A stretch of 64,000 nt of DNA from JARRQJ01 sp963810615. GTDB lineage: Bacteria; Pseudomonadota; Gammaproteobacteria; DRLM01. The position numbers and the translations under genes are program-made. The notes under the pieces were generated by a model that was not told the DNA's origin, did no database searches, and saw nothing but the letters and a program-made list of their open reading frames with translations. The DNA lies in the NCBI GenBank assembly GCA_963810615.1, contig CAWEOA010000002.1, forward strand, positions 372,001 through 436,000, given 5' to 3'. Numbering within the stretch: position 1 is the first letter of the stretch; each line of letters begins with the position of its first letter. Below are positions 9,045 through 18,145 of this stretch, piece by piece.

Positions 9045-10160
9045 CTACAGCGGTCGCAACGCATCATCGGCTGCGACATAAGCGTACCCCAAGTCCTCCG
9101 CCACAAAACGATTGGTGACGCAGCCCAAATGGACATTGAGGCCGTTGCGCAGACCGGAATCCTCCCGCAAGGCATGGCGATAGCCCTTGTTGGCCAACTC
9201 CAGCGCATAGGGCAAGGTGGCATGGGTCAGCGCCCAGGTCGAGGTATGGGCCACGGCGCCGGGCATGTTGGCCACGCAATAATGCACCACGTCGTCCACC
9301 ACATAGATAGGATCGGAATGGGTGGTGGCGCGAGAGGTCTCGGCGCAACCACCCTGATCGATGGCCACGTCCACCAGCACCGCACCCTGTTTCATGATCT
9401 TGATATGCTCGCGGGTGATGAGCTTGGGCGCCTGCTTGCCGGGGATGAGCACCGCACCCACCACCAGATCCGCCTGCTGCACGAGCTCGGCGATGCTGTA
9501 GCTGTCGGAGTAACGGGTCTTGAGTCCCGGGCCGAACATATCATCCAACTGGCGCAGGCGTTCCAGATTCACATCGAGCAGGGTCACATCCGCCCCCAGA
9601 CCCAGGGCCATGCGCGCCGCCTGCGTACCGACGATGCCGCCGCCCACGATCACCACCCGCCCCGGCGACACCCCCGGCACCCCGCCCAGAAGCACGCCGC
9701 GTCCGCCGTTGATCATGTGCAGGGCATTGGCCCCCGCCTGAATGGCGAGCCGGCCCGCCACTTCACTCATGGGCACCAATAGCGGCAGCTGTCCGTATTG
9801 ATCGGTGACGGTCTCGTAGGCGATGGCGACCACCTTGCGTTCCACCAGTGCGCGGGTCTGCTCGGGATCGGGGGCGAGATGCAGATAGGCGAACAACACC
9901 TGTCCCTCCCACAGCAAGGGAAACTCACTGGCTTGCGGTTCCTTGACCTTGATCACCATGGGACAGGCGTAGACGTCTTCGCGGCTCACCGTTTGCGCCC
10001 CGGCACTGCGGTACATGCCATCGCTGAAACCGATGGCCGCGCCCGCGCCGCTTTCGATCAACACCTCATGGCCAGCATTGCTCAGCGCCATCACCCCGGA
10101 GGGTGTGGCCCCGACGCGGAATTCGTGGTCCTTGATCTCTTTGGGTATACCGATCTTCAT
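9045..10160 (-). CDS. ald: Alanine dehydrogenase
   Basis: A 371-residue enzyme catalysing reversible NAD-dependent oxidative deamination of L-alanine to pyruvate and ammonia. The N-terminus MKIGIPKEIKDHEFRVG is characteristic, and the Rossmann segment VIVGGGIVGTQAARMALGLG lies near residues 169-188. The C-terminal lid region (HYCVANMPGAVAHTST) is also family-typical. GGAGG precedes the start. It diverges from the NAD-glutamate dehydrogenase gene; together they connect alanine, glutamate, ammonia and NADH pools, suggesting shared control from the region 10161-10302. Confidence 0.96.
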   Translation of the reverse strand: MKIGIPKEIKDHEFRVGATPSGVMALSNAGHEVLIESGAGAAIGFSDGMYRSAGAQTVSREDVYACPMVIKVKEPQASEFPLLWEGQVLFAYLHLAPDPEQTRALVERKVVAIAYETVTDQYGQLPLLVPMSEVAGRLAIQAGANALHMINGGRGVLLGGVPGVSPGRVVIVGGGIVGTQAARMALGLGADVTLLDVNLERLRQLDDMFGPGLKTRYSDSYSIAELVQQADLVVGAVLIPGKQAPKLITREHIKIMKQGAVLVDVAIDQGGCAETSRATTHSDPIYVVDDVVHYCVANMPGAVAHTSTWALTHATLPYALELANKGYRHALREDSGLRNGLNVHLGCVTNRFVAEDLGYAYVAADDALRPL

Positions 10161-10302
10161 AGCGCCTCCGGCTGGGAAATGCAGGCTACAGAGTAATGCC
10201 CCCGCCTTCTCCAGGCAATCATCGCCGCCAACTCAAGGCTTCCGGCCACCAGCCGCTCCATGTCACACTAGCCGCCGAGAAAGCAAGGATGAGTTGACGC
10301 CG

Positions 10303-13300
10303 ATGCCGCACACCGAAGGAACCCGGGCCATCATTGAGCATATCTGCGCCATGGCGCGCCACCGGCTTTCCTCCGATGAGTTCGATCCGGCACAACGTTT
10401 CATAGAGACTTATTACGCCTCCGCCGGAATCGAAGATCTGGAGGCGCGGCCCGTCGAAGACCTGTACGGCGCGGTGCTCGCCCATTGGAAATTGGCGCAG
10501 CAGCGCCGTCCCGGCACCGCGCTGCTGCGGGTTTACAACCCTCACTATGAAAATCATGGCTGGCAATCCACCCATACCGTAGTGGAAATCGTTACCGACG
10601 ATATGCCCTTCCTGGTGGACTCGCTGAGCATGGAATTGCTGCGCCAGGACTACACCATCCACCTCATCGTCCACCCGGTGATGTGCATGATCCGCGACGC
10701 CGCCGGCCAGCTGCACGGCGTATTGCCCAATAACGGCGCGCAAGCCGACGCCTTGCCGGAAGCGGTGATGCGTTTCGAAATCACCCGCCAAACCGACGAG
10801 GACGCACTGGCGGTACTCCATCGGGCATTGGCCAGGGTGCTGGACGATGTGCGGTTCGTGGTGGGAGATTGGAGCGTAATGCGTACGCGCATCGGCGAGA
10901 TCATCGCCACTATCGAGGCGCAAAACCTGCCGGTCGCGGCCGACGACAAGGAAGAGGCATTGCACTTCCTGCGCTGGATGAACAACCATCATTTCACCTT
11001 CATCGGCTTCCGCAGCTACGACCTGCTTAGCGAAAACGGTCAGGACGTGCTGCGCCAGGTGCCCGGTTCGGGCCTGGGCATCCTCCGCGACGCCAACAGC
11101 GGCGACGCCTCACAGGGCTTTGCCCATCTTCCCGCGCCGCTACGAGCCGCGGCACGTCAGCCTTCACTGCTGATCATCACCAAATCCACCGCGGTGTCCA
11201 CGGTACATCGTGCAGTGCACCTCGATTACCTCGGGATCAAGCGCTTCAACAACGAGGGTCAGGTAATCGGCGAATGGCGCCTGCTCGGACTCTACAGTTC
11301 GCTCGCTTATAGCAGCCGTCCCAGCGATATCCCGATCCTGCGCAAAAAAGTAGAGAATGTCCTGAACAAATCCGGATTCATACCGGTCAGCCACGGACGC
11401 AAGGCGCTGGCCCATATTCTTGATACCTTTCCCCGCGACGAGATGTTCCAATGTACGGAGCAGGAATTGTTCCAAGTCTCCATGGGTATCCTGCAGGTAC
11501 AGGAGCGCCACAATCTGGGATTGTTTGTACGCAAAGATTTATTCGGGCGCTTCATCACTGCCCTGGTCTACGTGCCGCGCGAACGTTACCACACCGAGTT
11601 GCGCCGCCGCATGCAAGACATGCTGGTGCAGGCCCTGAACGGCGAAAGCGTGGAATTCAACATCCAGCTCTCCGACTCCCCCCTGGCGCGGGTGCACTTC
11701 ATCATCCGTACCCGGCCCGAGCACTTCCCCGAGTATGACGTCGCACAATTACAGGCCCGTATGGCCGAGACCATGCTCTCCTGGCAGGACGAGTTGCGCA
11801 CCGCGCTCCATGATCAATTCGGCGAGGAACAGGGCGCCCGCCTCTTCCACCGTTACGGCGAGGCCTTTTCTCCTGCTTATCGCGATGATTATTCGCCGCG
11901 TACCGCGGTGTTGGATATCCAGCACCTGGAAGAGATCAATGAGACCACGCCGCTCAGCCTCAACCTCTACCATCCGCCGGAACAAGGCAATGAGCTGTTG
12001 CGTTTTAAGGTCTTCGGCCGCGATCGACCCATGTCGCTCACCGACGTGCTGCCCATGCTCGAACAGATGGGCCTGCGCATCGTCAGTTCCCGACCCTATG
12101 AAATAGAGCCGCGCTCCGGCGGCCCGTTCTGGATATTGGATTTCGATATGACCACCGGGCACGGCATCAGCGTGGAAGTGCTGGCGGTTAAAGATGCATT
12201 TCAAGAGACCTTCGCCCAGGTGTGCAGCGCCAACATCGAGAGCGACGGCTTCAATCGCCTGGTACTGGCCGCGGGACTACATTGGCGCAGCGTGGTGATG
12301 CTGCGCGCCCTGTGCAAATACCTGTTGCAGACCCGCTCGCCCTTCAGTCAGACCTATATGGAGCAAAGCCTGGCGGGGAATCCCGCCATCAGTAAGCTGC
12401 TGGTGGCATTGTTCGAGGCGCGTTTCGACCCCGGCGCGCGCGCCGATGCGGATGCACGCTGCGCCGCACTGTACGCGCAGATCGAAAAGGCGCTGGAGGA
12501 TGTGGCCAATCTGGACGAAGACCGTATCCTGCGCATGTTTCTCGCCTTGATCCAGGCGATGTTGCGTACCAATTATTATCAAAGCAACGACGACGGCACG
12601 CCTAAACCTTATCTGTCCTTCAAGTTCGACCCCGGTCGGGTCCCGACTCTGCCGCTACCGCGACCCATGTTCGAGATCTTCGTGTATTCGCCACGGATAG
12701 AAGGCGTGCACCTGCGCGGTGGGCCGGTGGCGCGCGGCGGCATCCGCTGGTCGGATCGCCGCGAGGATTTTCGCACCGAGATCCTCGGCCTGATGAAGGC
12801 ACAGATGGTAAAGAACGCCGTCATCGTTCCGGTCGGCGCCAAAGGCGGTTTTGTCGCCAAGCGCCTGCCCGGTGGCGATGACCGCGACGCCATTCAAGAT
12901 GAGGTGGTGTTTTGTTACCGCACCTTCATCAGCGGACTGCTCGACCTCAGCGACAACCTGGTCGAGGGCCAGGTGATCGCCCCGCCCGCCGTGGTGCGCT
13001 ATGACCGCGACGATCCCTATCTAGTGGTGGCCGCCGACAAGGGCACGGCGACCTTTTCCGATATCGCCAATCGTATCGCCGCTGACTATGGTTTCTGGTT
13101 GAGCGACGCCTTCGCCTCCGGCGGCTCTGTCGGTTACGACCACAAAAAGATCGCCATCACCGCGCGCGGCGCCTGGGAATCGGTAAAACGTCACTTCCGT
13201 GAACTGGGTGTTGATATCCAGCGCCAGAACTTTACCGCGATGGGTATCGGCGACATGGCCGGTGATGTGTTCGGCAACGGGATGTTGCTGTCGCCGCATC

Positions 13301-15138
13301 TGCGGCTGATCGCCGCCTTCAACCACCTCCACATCTTTATCGATCCCAACCCCGACGCGGAGAGCAGTTATCAGGAACGGCAACGGCTGTTCAAACTGCC
13401 GCGTTCGGCGTGGAGCGATTACGATCCCAAGCTGATCTCGGCGGGCGGCGGCGTCTACTCGCGCCACGCCAAATCCATCGCCTTGAGCGCGGAGGCGCGC
13501 GCCGCGTTGGGCATCGACGCCACCCGGCTCACACCCAATGAATTGATCCATGCCATCTTGCGCGCGCCGGTGGACCTGCTGTGGAACGGCGGGATCGGCA
13601 CCTTCATCAAGGCGAGTGCTGAAAACCACACCGATGTGGGCGATCGCAGCAATGATGCGCTACGCATCGACGCCACGGAGTTGCGCTGCAAGGTGGTCGG
13701 GGAAGGCGGTAATCTGGGCTTCACGCAACTCGCCCGCGTGGAATTTGCGCAACGCGGCGGACGCATCAATACCGATGCCATCGACAACTCCGGCGGCGTA
13801 GACTGTTCCGACCATGAGGTCAATATCAAGATCCTGCTCAATCAAATCGTGGCCGGCGGCGATATGACCGTCAAACAACGCAATCAATTGCTGACGGACA
13901 TGAGCGACGAGGTTGCACAGCTAGTGCTTGCCGACAATTATCTGCAAACCCAGTCGCTGAGCGCGACGCTATCGCAGGCCAGCTTTCTGTTGAGCGATCA
14001 CGCCCAGTTGATACGCATACTGGAAAAGGAAGGCCGTCTTAAACGCAAGCTGGAATTTCTCCCGGCCGATGACGTTATCGCCAAACGGGAGGCGGCCCAG
14101 GAAGGTTTGACCCGACCCGAGATCGCCGTGCTGCTAGCCTATAGCAAGATACGCCTGTTCGAGGAACTGCTGAACTCCGACATCAGCGAGGACCCTTATC
14201 TTTCCCACGAGCTGGTGAGTTATTTCCCGGCGCCGATGCGCGAGAAATTCTCCGCCCACATGGAATCCCATCCGCTGCGCCGCGAAATCATCGCCACCCA
14301 GATCACCAACGACATGGTCAATCGCATGGGCGACACCTTCTGGACGCGTATGCAAAACGGCACCGGCCATTCGCCGGCCGCCATCGCCCGCGCCTACACC
14401 GCAGCGCGAGAGATCTTCGACATGCGCGCCATGTGGCGAGCCATCGAAGCTTTGGATAACGGCATCAGCTGCACCCTGCAATCTGAGATACTCATCGAGA
14501 CGCGGCGCTTATTGGACCGCGCCACACTGTGGCTGCTGCGCCATGCCCATATACCCTTGGATATCGCGGCAACGGTCGAGCGCTATGCCTCTCATTACCG
14601 CCCCATAGTCGAACGCTTGCCACGCCTCTTGAAAAACAGTGAACGCGCGGACTTCAAGCAACGTGAACGCCAGTTGATCAAGGCCGGCACTCCCAAAGAG
14701 CTGGCCACACACCTTGCCGGTCTCGAACCACTGGTCATGGTTCTCGATCTGACGGAGGTCGCGCTCCGCACCAGTACCGAAATCCTACATGCGGCGGAGA
14801 TCTATTTCGCGCTCAGTTCCTCTCTGGAATTGTATTGGCTGAGAAAGCAGATCCATGCCTTACCGCGACGCGATCTTTGGCAACGCAAGGCGCGTAACGG
14901 TCTTCTCGAAGAACTGCACGGCGCTTTGCGCGCCCTCACCCAGGAATTATTGGAAACCACCGCCCACCTTAAAGGCGCAGAACGGCGTCTCGACGCCTGG
15001 CTCCTGCACAATAAAGCGGGGACGGATCACTGGCACAATCTGTTAGCGGATATTCGCTCCAGCGGTAAGACCGAGCTGGCCGTGCTCAGCGTCGCCATGC
15101 GGGAAATCCGAGCCTTGGCCAATAATGTCCACAACTAG
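10303..15138 (+). CDS. gdhB: NAD-specific glutamate dehydrogenase, large (about 180 kDa) type
   Basis: At about 1611 residues this is the giant NAD-GDH found in Pseudomonas and relatives, converting glutamate to 2-oxoglutarate and ammonia. It has a long N-terminal regulatory region with ACT-like segments, a central catalytic domain (GGIRWSDRREDFRTEILGLM, then a lysine-rich KNAVIVPVGAKGGF), an NAD-binding domain and a long helical C-terminus. The uninterrupted frame over 4.8 kb shows that base accuracy here is good. The open frame begins at 10015, but homology starts with MPHTEGTRAIIEHI. ATG 10303 is chosen; TTG at 10294, closer to AAGGA, is an alternative. Confidence 0.95.
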   Translation: MPHTEGTRAIIEHICAMARHRLSSDEFDPAQRFIETYYASAGIEDLEARPVEDLYGAVLAHWKLAQQRRPGTALLRVYNPHYENHGWQSTHTVVEIVTDDMPFLVDSLSMELLRQDYTIHLIVHPVMCMIRDAAGQLHGVLPNNGAQADALPEAVMRFEITRQTDEDALAVLHRALARVLDDVRFVVGDWSVMRTRIGEIIATIEAQNLPVAADDKEEALHFLRWMNNHHFTFIGFRSYDLLSENGQDVLRQVPGSGLGILRDANSGDASQGFAHLPAPLRAAARQPSLLIITKSTAVSTVHRAVHLDYLGIKRFNNEGQVIGEWRLLGLYSSLAYSSRPSDIPILRKKVENVLNKSGFIPVSHGRKALAHILDTFPRDEMFQCTEQELFQVSMGILQVQERHNLGLFVRKDLFGRFITALVYVPRERYHTELRRRMQDMLVQALNGESVEFNIQLSDSPLARVHFIIRTRPEHFPEYDVAQLQARMAETMLSWQDELRTALHDQFGEEQGARLFHRYGEAFSPAYRDDYSPRTAVLDIQHLEEINETTPLSLNLYHPPEQGNELLRFKVFGRDRPMSLTDVLPMLEQMGLRIVSSRPYEIEPRSGGPFWILDFDMTTGHGISVEVLAVKDAFQETFAQVCSANIESDGFNRLVLAAGLHWRSVVMLRALCKYLLQTRSPFSQTYMEQSLAGNPAISKLLVALFEARFDPGARADADARCAALYAQIEKALEDVANLDEDRILRMFLALIQAMLRTNYYQSNDDGTPKPYLSFKFDPGRVPTLPLPRPMFEIFVYSPRIEGVHLRGGPVARGGIRWSDRREDFRTEILGLMKAQMVKNAVIVPVGAKGGFVAKRLPGGDDRDAIQDEVVFCYRTFISGLLDLSDNLVEGQVIAPPAVVRYDRDDPYLVVAADKGTATFSDIANRIAADYGFWLSDAFASGGSVGYDHKKIAITARGAWESVKRHFRELGVDIQRQNFTAMGIGDMAGDVFGNGMLLSPHLRLIAAFNHLHIFIDPNPDAESSYQERQRLFKLPRSAWSDYDPKLISAGGGVYSRHAKSIALSAEARAALGIDATRLTPNELIHAILRAPVDLLWNGGIGTFIKASAENHTDVGDRSNDALRIDATELRCKVVGEGGNLGFTQLARVEFAQRGGRINTDAIDNSGGVDCSDHEVNIKILLNQIVAGGDMTVKQRNQLLTDMSDEVAQLVLADNYLQTQSLSATLSQASFLLSDHAQLIRILEKEGRLKRKLEFLPADDVIAKREAAQEGLTRPEIAVLLAYSKIRLFEELLNSDISEDPYLSHELVSYFPAPMREKFSAHMESHPLRREIIATQITNDMVNRMGDTFWTRMQNGTGHSPAAIARAYTAAREIFDMRAMWRAIEALDNGISCTLQSEILIETRRLLDRATLWLLRHAHIPLDIAATVERYASHYRPIVERLPRLLKNSERADFKQRERQLIKAGTPKELATHLAGLEPLVMVLDLTEVALRTSTEILHAAEIYFALSSSLELYWLRKQIHALPRRDLWQRKARNGLLEELHGALRALTQELLETTAHLKGAERRLDAWLLHNKAGTDHWHNLLADIRSSGKTELAVLSVAMREIRALANNVHN

Positions 15139-15163
15139 CGCATCAGAATCTCTAGCTCAATAT

Positions 15164-15213
15164 AAAACAATAAGTTTTATCGCAGGGCGGACTGCGGCGG
15201 TCCTTAAGATATA
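15164..15213 (+). repeat. Dispersed repeat, copy A
   Basis: AAAACAATAAGTT at 15164-15176 and CCTTAAGATATA at 15202-15213, 25 bases apart, recur in the same order with 24-base spacing on the minus strand at 20951-20999. The spacer of this copy contains a small hairpin (GGAC...GTCC). It lies between the NAD-GDH stop and the iron permease promoter. Confidence 0.6.
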
Positions 15214-15218
15214 GAGTA

Positions 15219-15247
15219 TTGATCCCTGCCCGGCCATCTTATAGAAT
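15219..15247 (+). promoter_or_regulatory. Sigma-70 promoter of the iron permease
   Basis: TTGATC at 15219-15224 and TAGAAT at 15242-15247 have an ideal 17-base spacing. The predicted transcription start falls inside the adjacent Fur box, which fits repression by iron-loaded Fur. Confidence 0.6.
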
Positions 15248-15250
15248 GCA

Positions 15251-15269
15251 AATAAGAATGATTATCATT
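15251..15269 (+). promoter_or_regulatory. Fur box
   Basis: The stretch centres on a perfect 6-1-6 palindrome AATGAT-T-ATCATT (15257-15269), preceded by AATAAG, closely matching the Fur consensus GATAATGATAATCATTATC. It lies just downstream of the -10 box and about 15 bases ahead of the start codon of the FTR1 gene. Confidence 0.82.
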
Positions 15270-15283
15270 TTAGGGGCCGCACT

Positions 15284-17218
15284 ATGATCTTCCGTTTGTT
15301 TCAATTAGTTGCACTGCTTAGCGCGACAGCCCTGTGGTCGGCGCCGATGGTCGCCACCGCCGATACCGAGGAACACGACGCCACCCAGTCTATCCTCCAC
15401 TCTCTGGATTACATGGCGGTAGATTATCCCCAAGTGGTCATTCACGGCGAGATCATCAGTGCCAGCGAATATCAGGAACAGCGGGAATTCGCCTCTGCTG
15501 CCCTGTCCTTGATTGCCAAGTTACCAGACCATTCCGGCAAAGCGCAGATGGAAGAAGATGCGCAACAATTGGTCACGCTCGTCAATAATCACGCTTCGGG
15601 TCTCGAGGTTCAGACGCTATGCCGTAACCTGTCGGCAAATATAATCTCCACCTATCATGTCATCGTGGCCCCGCCCGTGGCGCCGTCGCTACAAACGGCT
15701 GCCATTCTATACGAAAGCAAGTGCGCCGAATGCCATGGCACATCAGGCTATGGCGATGGACCGCGCGCCGCAAAATTAAATCCCAAACCCATCAATTTCC
15801 ACGATCGCAGCCGCCAGGGCCAACGCAGCATATATAGCCTTTACAGCACTATCAGTCTGGGCATTAACGACACTCCCATGCGGGCCTTCACCGATTTGAG
15901 CGAAGCGCAGCGCTGGGCATTGGCCTTCTACGTGAGTAATTTCTACGCCAATGATGCGGAAAGGACACGGGGCGAATTGCTGTGGCAAAGCCCGGAATAT
16001 CGCGACGCATTCTCTAACCTCGACACTCTGACCGAGGCGATACCGGTGCAATACGGTGATGACGGCATTGCGGTATTGGCCTATTTGCGCAGCCATCCGG
16101 AAAAGGTTGCCATCGACGCCCCCAAACCCCTGGATATCTCTCGGCAAAAACTCGCCGCCAGCGTGGATGCTTATAAAGGCGGCCATGCCAAATATGCCTA
16201 CGAACTGGCCGTATCCGCTTACCTGGAAGGTTTCGAGTTGGTCGAAACTCCGCTGATTGCCGTGGATGCCGATTTAAAGCAGACCATCGAGGCGGCCATG
16301 ATGCAGTATCGCCAAAGTCTCAAAAAGGGAAACGCCTCTCCGGAGGAGATCACTCGCCAGGCAACCGCGATTCAGGGATTATTGGACAAGGCGGAATCGG
16401 ATCTGCGCAGCGGCAACCTGTCGCCGAGCATGGCATACACCAGCGCCCTGATCATACTGCTCAGGGAAGGTTTGGAAGCCATCCTGGTCCTGGCGGCGAT
16501 TATCACCTTCCTGATTAAAACCGATCGCCGTGATGCGGTGATCTATGTGCATATGGGTTGGATTGCGGCATTGCTCGCCGGGGTCGTCACCTGGTATGTC
16601 ACCAAACAGATCATCGACTACAGCAGTGTGAGCCGCACGCTGACTGAGGGCTTTACCGCCCTGTTCGCCGCGGCGATGCTGTTGTATGTCGGCTATTGGC
16701 TGCACAATCACAGTAACGCCGACCGCTGGAAAACCTTCATCCATGGCCGGATTCATGACACCGTCTCCACCGGCGCAGTGTGGGGCTTGGTGTTTATCTC
16801 CTTCGTCGCCGTCTATCGCGAAGTCGCGGAAACCGTGTTGTTCTATGAGACGCTATGGCTGCAAACCGATCCCGGCAACTATGGCTACCTCTTCAGCGGC
16901 CTGGTAAGTGCGGCCTTCATTCTCCTCGCCATGGCATGGTTGATGTTCCGCCTCAGTATCAGGCTGCCGTTGCGTCTGTTTTTCCGCGTCAACGCGGCCT
17001 TGCTTACCGTCTTGGCGGTAATCTTCGCCGGCAAGGGCATCGCCGCACTGCAGGAGGCCGGGAAGCTGCGCATCGATCCCATCAACTTCCCCGAGATCCA
17101 CCTCCTGGGCATTTACCCCACTCTGGAAAGCCTGGGTCTGCAACTGCTCCTGGTGGCATTGACCGTCGCCTGGCTGTTTTACGCCCGTGCACGGGAACAA
17201 CGTAAAAACTATCACTGA
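15284..17218 (+). CDS. Cytochrome c-domain/FTR1-family iron permease
   Basis: A 644-residue inner-membrane protein with a signal peptide (about 1-26) and a periplasmic region containing a class I cytochrome c haem site, CAECH at residues 147-151. The C-terminal half has about seven membrane helices of the FTR1/EfeU type. The two iron-relay motifs are present: REGLE at 394-398 and REVAE at 512-516. The family takes up iron across the inner membrane; the haem domain presumably passes electrons during oxidation or reduction of the metal. The gene has its own promoter, a Fur box and a strong terminator, so it is monocistronic and induced by iron shortage. No efeO/efeB partners are adjacent. Confidence 0.93.
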   Translation: MIFRLFQLVALLSATALWSAPMVATADTEEHDATQSILHSLDYMAVDYPQVVIHGEIISASEYQEQREFASAALSLIAKLPDHSGKAQMEEDAQQLVTLVNNHASGLEVQTLCRNLSANIISTYHVIVAPPVAPSLQTAAILYESKCAECHGTSGYGDGPRAAKLNPKPINFHDRSRQGQRSIYSLYSTISLGINDTPMRAFTDLSEAQRWALAFYVSNFYANDAERTRGELLWQSPEYRDAFSNLDTLTEAIPVQYGDDGIAVLAYLRSHPEKVAIDAPKPLDISRQKLAASVDAYKGGHAKYAYELAVSAYLEGFELVETPLIAVDADLKQTIEAAMMQYRQSLKKGNASPEEITRQATAIQGLLDKAESDLRSGNLSPSMAYTSALIILLREGLEAILVLAAIITFLIKTDRRDAVIYVHMGWIAALLAGVVTWYVTKQIIDYSSVSRTLTEGFTALFAAAMLLYVGYWLHNHSNADRWKTFIHGRIHDTVSTGAVWGLVFISFVAVYREVAETVLFYETLWLQTDPGNYGYLFSGLVSAAFILLAMAWLMFRLSIRLPLRLFFRVNAALLTVLAVIFAGKGIAALQEAGKLRIDPINFPEIHLLGIYPTLESLGLQLLLVALTVAWLFYARAREQRKNYH

Positions 17219-17243
17219 CCTCCATAGGCATCACGCAACATCG

Positions 17244-17270
17244 GGGCCGCCTGAATGGCGGCCCTTTTTT
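17244..17270 (+). terminator. Rho-independent terminator of the iron permease
   Basis: An 8-base GC stem (GGGCCGCC at 17244-17251 paired with GGCGGCCC at 17257-17264), loop TGAAT, then six T residues. It lies 25 bases after the FTR1 stop codon. Confidence 0.93.
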
Positions 17271-17442
17271 ATGCATATGAATAGCGGTTCCTGCCGCTAA
17301 GACATGCCTACAATCAACCAACCGGGGGCTTGAGCGCGTTATTCACCATTTCAAAAAAATGAGAAAGGCGTTGCTACCCTACCTTTCCCATTTGTATTGC
17401 ACTTGTTTTGTCGATTAGTTTTGAACGTCGTTACTGTTGCTA
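17271..17442. other. Intergenic spacer, nothing recognised
   Basis: About 170 bases between the FTR1 terminator and the small membrane protein. No gene, repeat or RNA was recognised. It would hold the 3' end of the leftward transcript of the small gene, but no clear terminator is seen. Confidence 0.4.
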
Positions 17443-17535
17443 TCAACCTAAAACAAGGTAAATCGCCCATACGATAAGAAATGTCGCAACAACTATGGCG
17501 GTATCGTCATCAGCAGCGGTTCCTTGCTTAGCCAT
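17443..17535 (-). CDS. Candidate 30-residue single-helix membrane protein
   Basis: A small frame reads MAKQGTAADDDTAIVV..., with a hydrophilic N-terminus carrying three aspartates and then a single hydrophobic helix (about residues 13-30) running to the stop. The ATG at 17535 follows a strong purine-rich GGAGGAGGGAAC, a convincing ribosome site. The same frame is open back to ATG 17604 (53 residues), but that extension would translate the ribosome-site purines as Thr-Gly-Gly-Gly-Asn, so the short form is preferred. It faces away from arsR, sharing the region 17605-17803. I do not recognise the family; a link with arsenic or with the iron permease is only positional. Confidence 0.5.
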   Translation of the reverse strand: MAKQGTAADDDTAIVVATFLIVWAIYLVLG

Positions 17536-17774
17536 GTTCCCTCCTCCAGTTACTACGATGCTCTGTTGAATGAAGTCTAAATGCTCCTCCAGCTTGGGCT
17601 CCATAATCAGGACCCACCTAAAAACTTATAAAAATTGTGGATTTATTCAAGGTGAGGCCCCTGTTTGCCTGGGAACGTGATCGTCGTCCTAACAGAAAAG
17701 GCAGCGGGCAGACGTCCATCATAAGATTATGATTTACAATATAAACCACACTTATACCACCTAGGGGCTTGCGT

Positions 17775-17812
17775 CGTTTCCATATTTCAATAATAATTGA
17801 AATATGGAAACG
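17775..17812 (+). promoter_or_regulatory. 17-bp perfect inverted repeat, probable ArsR operator
   Basis: Two perfect 17-base arms (17775-17791 and 17796-17812) flank a 4-base loop AATA. The arsR start codon at 17804 lies inside the right arm, so bound repressor would cover the translation start. The core ATTTCAAT...ATTGAAAT resembles AT-rich palindromes bound by ArsR/SmtB repressors. A TATAAA at 17740-17745 could be the -10 box. Transcribed, the repeat would hide the start codon in a hairpin. Confidence 0.75.
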
Positions 17813-18145
17813 AAAACTGCCCTCGCCGCGCTCGCCTCACTGGCCCAGGAATCCCGACTGGCGATCTTCCGCGCCCTGGTGGAGTCGGGACCCCAGGGCC
17901 TGTCCGCCGGCGCGGTCAGCGATGTCACCGGCATCCCGCCCTCATCCCTGTCCTTTCACTTCAAGGAACTCGCACACGCCGAAATGGTGAGTTCGCGCCA
18001 GGACGGGCGTTTTGTCATCTACACGGCCAGTTTCTCGACTATGAACGCGCTGATCGCCTTCCTCACCGAGAACTGTTGCGGCGGTACCCCGTGTACCCCG
18101 GCCTGCAACCCCCCCGCTGCCACCATCCAGGAGAGTTCATCATGA
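17804..18145 (+). CDS. arsR: ArsR-family arsenite-responsive repressor
   Basis: A 113-residue winged-helix repressor. The HTH region (PPSSLSFHFKELAHAEMVSSRQDGR, about residues 45-69) is typical. Instead of the classical helix-3 ELCVCDL site, it has a C-terminal cluster C91-C92, C97 and C101, the arrangement seen in the Acidithiobacillus ferrooxidans ArsR type, where C-terminal cysteines bind As(III). The N-terminus METKTALAALASLAQESRLAIFR aligns with the family start, which supports ATG 17804 despite no ribosome site upstream; the message may be leaderless or poorly initiated. It is first in arsR-arsI-arsC-acr3 and overlaps the next gene as ATGA. Confidence 0.93.
   Translation: METKTALAALASLAQESRLAIFRALVESGPQGLSAGAVSDVTGIPPSSLSFHFKELAHAEMVSSRQDGRFVIYTASFSTMNALIAFLTENCCGGTPCTPACNPPAATIQESSS

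Noticed and set aside
10219..10992. Long minus-strand frame (257 codons) inside the NAD-GDH gene
   Set aside because: Shadow frame of a GC-rich gene; histidine/glutamine-rich nonsense translation on the opposite strand.
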